Source of the DNA: Schaedlerella sp.
GTDB lineage: Bacteria; Bacillota; Clostridia; Lachnospirales; Lachnospiraceae
Length of the DNA: 31,387 nucleotides
Direction of reading: 5' to 3'
Assembly (NCBI GenBank): GCA_020024595.1
Contig: JAHHTO010000010.1
Location: 1 to 31,387, forward strand
The position numbers and the translations under genes were made by a program. Of the stretch, positions 24,615 to 31,387 are shown one piece after another (position 1 is the first letter of the stretch; every line of letters starts with the position of its first letter). The notes below the pieces were generated by a model, which had not been told where the DNA came from, did not search any database, and saw only the letters and a list, made by a program, of their open reading frames with translations.

Positions 24615-26018
24615 ATGAAACATTGGAAAAAATTGATGTTGGCATCACTTCTTACTGCTTCTATGACTGTAGGAAGTATCATGCCTGTATATGCGGAAGA
24701 AGTGTCAGAAGATGCAGTGACAGCGACTCAGGAGGAAGTGAATTCGGACGCGGACGTCTATGAGGAAGCCCCTCATGCAGAGAACAGTTGGCGTTATGAA
24801 AACGGTGTTATGATCGAGCAGGAAGAACCCAATGAAGGGATCATGCCGGCGGATACTGTGTATGGTACATTACATGGAATTGATGTAAGTGAACATAACA
24901 AAAAGATTGACTGGGAGAAGGTAAAAGCCTCCGGTATTGATTATGCGATCTTGCGTTGTGGATATGGTTCCGATGACAAATCTCAGGATGACAAATATTG
25001 GGAAAGAAATGTAACAGAGTGCGAGCGTCTCGGAATTCCTTACGGAGTCTATCTGTATTCTTATGCAAAGACAGAGGAGATGGCAGCCAGTGAAGCAGAA
25101 CATGTGCTCCGGCTTATAAATGGGCGTCAGTTGTCTTATCCTGTATATTTTGATATGGAAGATAACTCTACACTGAATACGGATTTTGCGGCCATGGCTT
25201 CCGTATTCTGCAAGAAGATTCAGGAGGCAGGATATCAAACAGGTGTTTATGCGAGCTTATACTGGTGGAATAATTATCTGACTGATCCTGTATTTTCAAA
25301 TTGGGAACGTTGGATCGCACAATATAATGTTACCTGTGATTATGAAGGTGTCTACGGAATGTGGCAGTACACTTCCAAAGGAAGAGTAGATGGCATTGAA
25401 GGAAATGTAGATATGAATTATCGGGTTGAAAATGATGGGGAAAATGGTAATCTTGTTGTTCCTACACACTTTCAGGATGTGAATTACGGAGACTGGTATT
25501 ACAAAGCAGTATCCTATGTTGCAGATCATAAGATTATGACCGGACTTTCGAATTCTGTGTTTGGTCCGGGAGAAAATCTGGCCCGTGCACAACTCGTAAC
25601 GATACTTTATCGTCATGCCGGAAAACCATATGCTCCATACGAAAATCGTTTTCCGGATATTGGTGAGGATGAGTTTTATACCAATGCAGTCATGTGGGCA
25701 AGTTCAAAAGAGGTGCAGGTATCGACTGGATATTCAGATACTGGAACATTTAAACCGGGAAACAATATCACAAGAGAAGAATTGGTGACAATGTTGTATC
25801 GATATGCGCAATACAGTAAAAAGGATACATCCCAAAAAGCAGACATCAATTCGTTCCCAGATGCGGATCATGTAAGTGGATTTGCAAAAGAAGCGATGCA
25901 GTGGGGCATTGCAAAGAAACTGATCAAGGGTGATAATGGATTTATTAATCCACAGGGAAATGCCAACAGGGCAGAATGTGCAACAATTATCATGCGATTT
26001 ATGGAGTCTGTGCAATAA
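24615..26018 (+). CDS. secreted SLH-domain GH25 lysozyme (muramidase)
   Basis: 467 residues. Signal peptide about 1-27 (ends VYAEE). An acidic linker of about 60 residues follows. A GH25 muramidase domain covers about 86-275: GIDVSEHNKKIDW (D90), the catalytic DMED (D180, E182), YGVYLYSYA, and WQYTSKGRVDGIEG near its end. Three SLH repeats lie at about 285-340, 345-403 and 411-467. It cleaves the MurNAc-GlcNAc bond in peptidoglycan. The second SLH repeat has about two extra residues (SSKEVQVSTGY) compared with its neighbours. The gene starts 19 bases after the protease stop with AAGGAGG in the gap, so it is in the same operon. It is the last gene before a strong terminator. Confidence 0.95.
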   Translation: MKHWKKLMLASLLTASMTVGSIMPVYAEEVSEDAVTATQEEVNSDADVYEEAPHAENSWRYENGVMIEQEEPNEGIMPADTVYGTLHGIDVSEHNKKIDWEKVKASGIDYAILRCGYGSDDKSQDDKYWERNVTECERLGIPYGVYLYSYAKTEEMAASEAEHVLRLINGRQLSYPVYFDMEDNSTLNTDFAAMASVFCKKIQEAGYQTGVYASLYWWNNYLTDPVFSNWERWIAQYNVTCDYEGVYGMWQYTSKGRVDGIEGNVDMNYRVENDGENGNLVVPTHFQDVNYGDWYYKAVSYVADHKIMTGLSNSVFGPGENLARAQLVTILYRHAGKPYAPYENRFPDIGEDEFYTNAVMWASSKEVQVSTGYSDTGTFKPGNNITREELVTMLYRYAQYSKKDTSQKADINSFPDADHVSGFAKEAMQWGIAKKLIKGDNGFINPQGNANRAECATIIMRFMESVQ

Positions 26019-26020
26019 GA

Positions 26021-26058
26021 ATAAAAATCCTACCGGCCAAAACCGGTAGGATTTTTAT
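26021..26058. terminator. bidirectional terminator closing the surface locus
   Basis: A perfect 16-base-pair stem (26021-26036 with 26043-26058; core ATCCTACCGG) around a 6-base loop, with A-rich and T-rich flanks on both strands. It lies between two convergent genes and shares its last base with the stop codon of the minus-strand S1 gene. Confidence 0.95.
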
Positions 26059-26753
26059 TAATCTAGCTTAATGTTCCGGAATAAATCTCCAAGGTTGGTT
26101 CCAATATTCTCTGCTTTTGGAATCTCGACTTTTTCAATGACTTCTTCTTCCACTTCTTCTAGTGCCTTCATACTGAGGCTGATCTTGCCATCTTTGATTC
26201 CAATCACTTTGACCTGAACAGAATCTCCGGTGTTTAGTACATCAGATGGAAGTTTGACACGCTTGTTAGAAATCTGGGAAACGTGTACAAGACCAGACAG
26301 TCCATTTTCCAATTTTACAAATGCACCGTAGTTCTGCAGTGTCTCCACAATTCCATTCATGACAGAGCCGATTTGAATATTTGCAATCATCTCTTCATGG
26401 GCTTTTTTCTCTTTTTCTTTGAGAATTTCGCGGGCGGAGAGTACCAGACGGTTATTTGCCTGATCAACATCAATTACTCTGACTTCAATCTCTTTGAGCA
26501 GGTAGGTTTCCAAATCCTCGATATAGGAAAGGGAAAGCTTAGAAGCCGGAATGAAGCCGCGAAGTCCTTCTACCATTGCGATAACACCGCCGTTTACAAC
26601 ACCTTCTACTTTTACCGGAAGAACTGTTTTCTTCTCCATATAATCAAGGACGCGGTTCCAAGGATTGGCATCGTCAAAATGGTCCTCGTAGTCAGCCATG
26701 CTTTCAACCGGTGTTTCAGTTGTCATTTCTTCAGTTTTTAATTCTTCGCTCAT
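26058..26753 (-). CDS. S1-domain RNA-binding protein
   Basis: 231 residues with two S1 domains. The first covers about 46-112 (VEGVVNGGVIAMVEGLRGFI, then VIDVDQANNRLVLSAR). The second covers about 124-196 (GIVETLQNYGAFVKLENGL, SGLVHVSQIS, KDGKISLSMKAL). An acidic N-terminus precedes them. The protein is far shorter than ribosomal protein S1 of proteobacteria and resembles the short S1-like proteins of Firmicutes, which bind RNA or the ribosome in the cytoplasm. GAGGTG lies about five bases before the ATG on the minus strand. It is divergent from the pyrophosphatase gene and convergent with the surface locus, so not part of it. Confidence 0.9.
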   Translation of the reverse strand: MSEELKTEEMTTETPVESMADYEDHFDDANPWNRVLDYMEKKTVLPVKVEGVVNGGVIAMVEGLRGFIPASKLSLSYIEDLETYLLKEIEVRVIDVDQANNRLVLSAREILKEKEKKAHEEMIANIQIGSVMNGIVETLQNYGAFVKLENGLSGLVHVSQISNKRVKLPSDVLNTGDSVQVKVIGIKDGKISLSMKALEEVEEEVIEKVEIPKAENIGTNLGDLFRNIKLD

Positions 26754-26784
26754 CTTTGCACCTCACATTTTCGTTTGTTTCAGT

Positions 26785-26820
26785 GTAATATACATGACAC
26801 AGATGCTACATGTATATTAC
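26785..26820. repeat. perfect inverted repeat between divergent genes
   Basis: GTAATATACATG at 26785-26796 is matched by its exact reverse complement at 26809-26820 across a 12-base spacer. It sits upstream of the minus-strand S1 gene (starts 26753) and about 145 bases before the pyrophosphatase gene. Two dyad half-sites spaced this way could be an operator, or a hairpin in the S1 leader RNA. The flank to 26860 is AT-rich with no further feature I can support. Confidence 0.6.
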
Positions 26821-26964
26821 GCATACATATAATCAAAGTATATCATAAGTAGATGGAAAAATACAACTGAAATCCGGTGTTGTTGTAAAAGTGGGTTGAC
26901 GAAACCTAAAAAAAATGGCAATCTAATATAGACAGGAAATTTGCTCAACTCTGAAGGAGAGGTT

Positions 26965-28620
26965 ATGGAAAAAGGTGTAATTAATAATAAAATATATGTA
27001 GTTGGACACAAGAATCCGGATACGGACTCCATTTGTTCAGCGATTGCCTATGCAGACCTGCGTACAAAGATTACAGGAGAAGCGCACAATGCAAGGCGGG
27101 CAGGCCATTTGAACGAGGAGACGCAGTATGTGCTGGACTATTTTGATGTAAAGGCACCGGCACTTTTGACAGATCTGCGAGTCCAGGTGAAGGATGTGGC
27201 TTTGAGAGAACTGGAAGGCATCAAAGGATCTGTTTCTATCAAGACTGCCTGGGCGAAGATGAAAGAAGAGAGTATCAAGACGCTTCCGGTTACTCGTAAT
27301 GGTAAATTGGAGGGAATGATTACCATCGGGGATATCGCAACCTCCTATATGGATGTGTATGACAGTGGAATTCTTTCTATGGCGAGAACCCAGTACCGTA
27401 ATATTGCAAGTACAGTAGGTGGAGAAGTGCTGATTGGAAATGAACATAGTTACCTTCTGAAAGGAAAGGTCGGGATTATGTCTTCCAGCCGGAAACAGGT
27501 AGCGGATTTTGTGGAAGAAAATGACCTTGTCATTATCAGTAACCGGACAGAAGTGCAGCAACTTGCAATCGATCTGAATGTAGGGTGTATGGTAATCTGC
27601 AGTGGAACAGAAGTTCCGGAGCAGATTCAGGAACAGGCACGCAGGAAACAGATTGTCATTATTACAACACCCCATGATTCATTTACGGTTGCACGTTTGA
27701 TCAACCAGAGTATTCCGGTTCGGCATTTTATGACGAAAAAGGAGAAATTGATTGTTTTTAAGATGCGAGATTATGTGGATGATGTCAAAGATGTGATGAT
27801 GAAGGTTCGTTATCGTGATTTTCCGGTGCTTGACAATAAGGGCAAATTTCTGGGATTTATTTCCCGGAGAAGATTGTTGAATTGTCGTAAGAAACAGGTG
27901 ATACTGGTAGACCATAATGAAAAGAATCAGGCTGTTGATGGCATTGAACAGGCAGACGTTTTGGAGATTATTGATCATCATCGTCTGAGCAGTATTGAGA
28001 CAATGGGGCCGGTGTATTTCCGAAATCAGCCGGTGGGATGTACAGCGACAATCGTATATCAGATGTATCAGGAAAATGGAGTGAAGGTTCCGAAGACAAT
28101 TGCGGGACTTTTGTGCTCCGCCATTATTTCGGATACTTTAATGTTCCGTTCGCCGACCTGTACGCCGCTGGACGAGGATTCTGCAAGGCGGCTTGCGGAA
28201 ATTGCCGAGGTGAATATCGAGATGCTGGCACAGGCGATGTTCCGTGCAGGAAGTAATTTGAAAGGAAAGAGTGCAGAGGAAATCTGCTTCCTTGATTTCA
28301 AACAGTTTACAGTAAATGATACGGTGTTTGGTATCGGTCAGGTGAATTCTATGAGTGCAGAAGAGTTGCAGGAAATCAAGAAGAAACTGCTGCCTTATCT
28401 GGAGAAAGCACGGAAAGCGCATGGACTGAATATGTTGTTCTTTATGATGACAAATATTCTGACAGAATCTTCCGAGCTGATTTGCGCAGGTTCGGAAGCA
28501 AGAGAGAAGCTGATCAATGCATTTGACTTGCGACAGGAGATGGAGGAACTACATTTGAAAGGTGTGGTCTCGAGAAAAAAACAGCTTGTACCTGCGCTGG
28601 TAGAAGCAATGCAGCAGTAA
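26965..28620 (+). CDS. ppaC: CBS-domain manganese-dependent inorganic pyrophosphatase (family II)
   Basis: About 551 residues from the ATG at 26965, with AAGGAGAGG upstream. An earlier TTG at 26941 would include the ribosome site. The DHH domain begins with VVGHKNPDTDSICSA (metal-binding H and D residues) and continues after an insert with IDHHRLSS. The insert of about 250 residues holds a CBS pair split by a DRTGG-like domain (ITIGDIATSY, then FPVLDNKGKFLGFISRRRL). The DHHA2 domain closes the protein. It hydrolyses pyrophosphate in the cytoplasm. The CBS insert makes such enzymes responsive to adenine nucleotides in known clostridial examples. It is a housekeeping gene starting a new plus-strand unit. 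The flavin reductase-like gene follows after 24 bases. Confidence 0.95.
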   Translation: MEKGVINNKIYVVGHKNPDTDSICSAIAYADLRTKITGEAHNARRAGHLNEETQYVLDYFDVKAPALLTDLRVQVKDVALRELEGIKGSVSIKTAWAKMKEESIKTLPVTRNGKLEGMITIGDIATSYMDVYDSGILSMARTQYRNIASTVGGEVLIGNEHSYLLKGKVGIMSSSRKQVADFVEENDLVIISNRTEVQQLAIDLNVGCMVICSGTEVPEQIQEQARRKQIVIITTPHDSFTVARLINQSIPVRHFMTKKEKLIVFKMRDYVDDVKDVMMKVRYRDFPVLDNKGKFLGFISRRRLLNCRKKQVILVDHNEKNQAVDGIEQADVLEIIDHHRLSSIETMGPVYFRNQPVGCTATIVYQMYQENGVKVPKTIAGLLCSAIISDTLMFRSPTCTPLDEDSARRLAEIAEVNIEMLAQAMFRAGSNLKGKSAEEICFLDFKQFTVNDTVFGIGQVNSMSAEELQEIKKKLLPYLEKARKAHGLNMLFFMMTNILTESSELICAGSEAREKLINAFDLRQEMEELHLKGVVSRKKQLVPALVEAMQQ

Positions 28621-28644
28621 AATAATCAAAAGAAGGTGGTAAAG

Positions 28645-29229
28645 ATGGGAAAACAAATCTGGAAACCGGGCAATATGCTCTATCCTCTTCCTGCAGTCAT
28701 GGTCAGTGCAGGGGATAAAGAGGGAAACACGAATATACTGACGATTGCATGGACTGGAACAATCTGTACGAATCCTGCGATGGTATATATATCTGTCAGA
28801 CCAGAACGGTATTCTTACCAGATGATTCGGGATACGAGGGAATTTGTGATTAATCTAACAACGGAAAAGTTGGTAAGGGCTACAGATTATTGCGGAGTAA
28901 AAAGCGGACGAGATGTGGATAAGTGGAAAGAAATGAATCTCCACCAGGAAAAGGCATCCACTTTGGAATATGCACCACTGATTGCAGAGTCTCCGGTGAA
29001 TATTGAATGTAAGGTGACAGAGGTAAAAGAACTGGGAAGTCATCATATGTTTCTTGCAGAAGTAACAGCAGTGCATGCGGATGAAGCTTATATGAACGAA
29101 AAAAATAAGTTCGAGTTGAATGAAACAGGGTTGCTTGCCTATTCTCATGGTGAATATTTGGGGATGGGGGAAAAGCTTGGAACTTTTGGCTATAGTGTGA
29201 AGAAAAAGCAGACGAAAAAAAGAAAATAA
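28645..29229 (+). CDS. flavin reductase family protein (flavoredoxin-like)
   Basis: 194 residues from the ATG at 28645, which AAGGTGG (28633-28639) serves. An earlier GTG at 28636 overlaps that site. GNMLYPLPAVMVSAGD, NILTIAWTGTICTNPAM, YISVRPERYSY, FVINLTTE and DYCGVKSGRD form the split-barrel FMN-binding fold of flavin reductase-like proteins. Family members bind FMN and pass electrons or reduce flavin; the partner is unknown. It lies 24 bases behind the pyrophosphatase and probably shares its transcript. A hairpin terminator follows. Confidence 0.9.
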   Translation: MGKQIWKPGNMLYPLPAVMVSAGDKEGNTNILTIAWTGTICTNPAMVYISVRPERYSYQMIRDTREFVINLTTEKLVRATDYCGVKSGRDVDKWKEMNLHQEKASTLEYAPLIAESPVNIECKVTEVKELGSHHMFLAEVTAVHADEAYMNEKNKFELNETGLLAYSHGEYLGMGEKLGTFGYSVKKKQTKKRK

Positions 29230-29248
29230 GAGGATGAATTGGTAAATC

Positions 29249-29286
29249 AAAAGCAGGAGAATTTTTAATCGAATCTCCTGCTTTTT
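29249..29286. terminator. terminator between convergent flavin reductase and galT genes
   Basis: A perfect 12-base-pair stem (29249-29260 AAAAGCAGGAGA with 29274-29285) around a 13-base loop, followed by T on the plus strand and bearing an A run on the other side. It can serve both converging genes. Confidence 0.9.
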
Positions 29287-29313
29287 GTACATTATGTGAT
29301 TTAATAATAATCC

Positions 29314-30807
29314 TTATAATACGGAGAGGAAGCGACGGAACGCAGCCAGACCTTCTTCTGTATACTTGTATACACCTGCATCTTCCAGTACTTCACAGAA
29401 TACCTTTCCTACTTCCTGCTGTAAAATTTCTTCTATGTTGTCAGCAGTGATTTCTTTGTATTTTGGAAGGAATTCTTCCACCCAGTCTGCATGTTTTTCA
29501 ATTGCTTCGTTGGAACGGATTTCCTTACCTGTGAGGATATATTCTTTGAGAAGTTCAAGTTCTCCTTTCAGACGAGCTGGAAGTACTGCAAGCCCCATAA
29601 CTTCAATCAAACCAATATTTTCCTTTTTGATGTGGTGAAGATGAGCGTGTGGATGATAGACACCGAGAGGATGTTCCTCCGTTGTAATATTGTTGCGAAG
29701 TGTCAAATCCAGCTCATATAAGTCATTGCGTTTACGTGCAATCGGCGTAATGGTGTTGTGAGGTACGCCGTTTGTTTCTGCAAAGATAAATGCATCTTCG
29801 TCTGTATACTCCTTCCAAGTCTTTAAAATATGGTCTGCAAGTTCAATGATACGCTTTTCATCCGGACACTGCAGACGAATTACGGATAATGGCCATTTTA
29901 CAATTCCGGCAGTGACATCTTCATAGCCTGCAATGTGAAAATGCTCAATCATTGGAGCTTTTGCCATGGCGAAGGTGTAATGTCCACCCTGAAAATGGTC
30001 GTGGCTTAGAATAGAACCACCTACAATCGGCAAATCTGCGTTGGAACCGAGAAAATAGTGAGGGAACTGTTTGACAAAATCAAACAGCTTGACAAAAGTA
30101 TTGTGCTCAATCTTCATGGGTGTGTGTTCACCATTAAATACGATGCAGTGTTCATTGTAGTATACATATGGGGAGTATTGAAAGCCCCATTCACTATCAT
30201 TGATTGTAATCGGGATGATACGATGATTTTCCCGAGCTGGATGATCAGCACGTCCGGCATATCCTTCATTTTCCATACAGAGCTGACATTTCGGATAGGT
30301 GGAGGCAGCAGCATTTCTTGCAGCAGCAATTGCCTTTGGATCCTTTTCCGGTTTGGAAAGATTGATGGTAATATCCAGCGTGCCGTAGTCGGTGTCCACA
30401 GTCCATTTCATATCCTTTTTGACACGGTATCGGCGAATGTAATCACTGTTTTGACTAAACTGATAGTAATATGCAGTTGCATCTTCCGGAGAAGCAGCAT
30501 ATTGCTCCCAAAATGCTTTCTGCACCTGTGCCGGACGAGGCATTAGGCAGTTCATCATTTTGGTGTCAAACAAATCTCGGTATACAATACTGTCTTCGAT
30601 GATTCCACGTTTACAGGCTTCATCCAGAAGGGCCTTCAGGACGTCTTCCAGAATGATTTCGTTTGTATCGATTGTGGTATCGGTGTAAGAATCTTCATGG
30701 AATAGATCCAGAAGAAGATTGGTTGTATAGATACGTTCGCATTCCGGAGTCAGTCCGGTCTGGATTCCGTATTCTACTAGTTTCTTAATATTTTTATATA
30801 AATTCAT
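29314..30807 (-). CDS. galT: UDP-glucose--hexose-1-phosphate uridylyltransferase, class II
   Basis: 497 residues, the size of the Firmicute class II GalT rather than the 350-residue class I form. Signature blocks are CQLCMENEGYAGR, YYNEHCIVFNGEHTPM, GGSILSHDHFQGG (active-site region) and HAHLHHIKKENIGLIEVMG. It exchanges UMP between UDP-glucose and galactose-1-phosphate in the Leloir pathway. GGAGGA precedes the ATG on the minus strand, and galK lies just upstream (46-base gap), so the two form a galKT operon. Its products UDP-glucose and glucose-1-phosphate could feed the rhamnan cluster, but the two loci are not linked by transcription. Confidence 0.96.
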   Translation of the reverse strand: MNLYKNIKKLVEYGIQTGLTPECERIYTTNLLLDLFHEDSYTDTTIDTNEIILEDVLKALLDEACKRGIIEDSIVYRDLFDTKMMNCLMPRPAQVQKAFWEQYAASPEDATAYYYQFSQNSDYIRRYRVKKDMKWTVDTDYGTLDITINLSKPEKDPKAIAAARNAAASTYPKCQLCMENEGYAGRADHPARENHRIIPITINDSEWGFQYSPYVYYNEHCIVFNGEHTPMKIEHNTFVKLFDFVKQFPHYFLGSNADLPIVGGSILSHDHFQGGHYTFAMAKAPMIEHFHIAGYEDVTAGIVKWPLSVIRLQCPDEKRIIELADHILKTWKEYTDEDAFIFAETNGVPHNTITPIARKRNDLYELDLTLRNNITTEEHPLGVYHPHAHLHHIKKENIGLIEVMGLAVLPARLKGELELLKEYILTGKEIRSNEAIEKHADWVEEFLPKYKEITADNIEEILQQEVGKVFCEVLEDAGVYKYTEEGLAAFRRFLSVL

Positions 30808-30853
30808 GTTGTCTATTCCTCCAGGATTTATAACGGATTGATGCTCAAATTTC

Positions 30854-31387
30854 CTACAGTTCGGATGATAGTTTTCCGGCGCCGTTACCGATGTCTACAA
30901 TATAGAATTCTGCTTCATGTCCTACTTTTTCTGCATAGGCCTTTCCGATTGTAGAAGTAAAGGTATCTACCGCCTCATTTTTTACAATGCTGACAGTACA
31001 GCCACCGAAACCGCCTCCTGTAATTCGCGAACCAATCACGCCGGGTATCTTCCATGCCAAATCTACAAGGATATCAATTTCCTCACAAGAGACTTCATAA
31101 TCATCCCGAAGAGAAATATGAGACTGGTTCATTAATTCACCGAAAGTCGTGATATCACCTGCACGAAGAGCGGCAACGGCACGAATGGTACGTTGATTTT
31201 CCAAAACCGCATGCTTTGCACGTCTGAAACGGACCGGATCTTTGATGGCATCTTTGTATTGCTCAAATGCTTCCTCATCCAGATCACCGAGAGTTTCAAT
31301 ATCGACCATGGTTTTCAATTCTGCAAGTGCATCGGTACATTCCTGGCGACGCTGATTATATGCGGAATCTACCAGACTGTGCTTTAC
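30854..31387 (-). CDS. galK: galactokinase, C-terminal part (gene continues past the window)
   Basis: The minus-strand frame is open to base 31387, so the start is outside the window; an internal ATG at 31318 is not the real start. The visible 177 residues begin with HSLVDSAYNQRRQEC, and include FGELMNQSHISLRDDYEVSC and GSRITGGGFGGCTVSIV, the C-terminal GHMP-kinase motif of galactokinases. It phosphorylates galactose for GalT. Spacing and direction match a galK-galT operon. Confidence 0.96.
   Translation of the reverse strand, partial: VKHSLVDSAYNQRRQECTDALAELKTMVDIETLGDLDEEAFEQYKDAIKDPVRFRRAKHAVLENQRTIRAVAALRAGDITTFGELMNQSHISLRDDYEVSCEEIDILVDLAWKIPGVIGSRITGGGFGGCTVSIVKNEAVDTFTSTIGKAYAEKVGHEAEFYIVDIGNGAGKLSSEL

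Noticed and set aside
26896..26929. TTGACG with TAATAT as the pyrophosphatase promoter
   Set aside because: The spacer would be 22 bases and the 17-base position reads CAATCT. A promoter must be near here, but I cannot place it.
1..31387. CRISPR arrays, tRNA or rRNA genes, phage or insertion-sequence genes
   Set aside because: None seen: repeats found are coding (SLH, RgpF) or terminator hairpins, and intergenic gaps are all short.

Overview
The window looks like a chromosomal segment of a low-GC, Gram-positive gut Clostridium relative, most likely family Lachnospiraceae (Blautia / Dorea / Mediterraneibacter-like). The reasons are: an AT-rich but not extreme base composition, strong GGAGG ribosome sites, sigma-A type promoters, a CBS-domain family II pyrophosphatase, a class II GalT, and SLH-domain wall enzymes without an obvious S-layer protein. 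The genus is not fixed by anything I can see.

Positions 1-26018 form one long plus-strand cell-surface locus. It opens (1-8191) with modification enzymes: the 3' part of a membrane sulfatase-superfamily transferase, a choline/ethanolamine-kinase-like protein, an SLH-NlpC/P60 wall hydrolase, a polyprenyl-phosphate glycosyltransferase (GtrB/GacI type), a GtrII-type membrane glycosyltransferase and an O-acyltransferase. The centre (8220-20574) is a rhamnose-polysaccharide factory. It holds dTDP-rhamnose genes (an RmlD fused to a second reductase, RmlB, RmlA, RmlC), a CsaB/WcaK-type polysaccharide pyruvyl transferase, a GT2 enzyme, two closely related RgpF-type rhamnan synthesis proteins and a Wzm/Wzt ABC exporter. 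The end (20680-26018) is a run of three secreted hydrolases (glucosaminidase, subtilisin-like protease, GH25 lysozyme), each with three C-terminal SLH repeats. A strong bidirectional terminator at 26021-26058 closes the locus.

The most attractive reading is a self-contained anchor-plus-cargo system. The cluster makes, decorates and possibly pyruvylates a rhamnan-type wall polymer, and the same locus encodes four SLH-tagged wall enzymes that could bind it. The sugar-chain decoration genes resemble, by family, the side-chain and glycerol-phosphate genes of the streptococcal group A carbohydrate. A small in-frame remnant of a fifth SLH gene directly after the GtrB stop codon suggests past recombination among SLH genes.

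Positions 26058-31387 look like ordinary housekeeping sequence: an S1-domain RNA-binding protein (minus), a CBS-domain inorganic pyrophosphatase (plus), a flavin reductase-like protein (plus), and galT with the C-terminal part of galK (both minus). The window starts inside the sulfatase gene and ends inside galK. No tRNA, rRNA, CRISPR array, insertion sequence or phage gene was seen, and no gene-free stretch exceeds about 260 bases.
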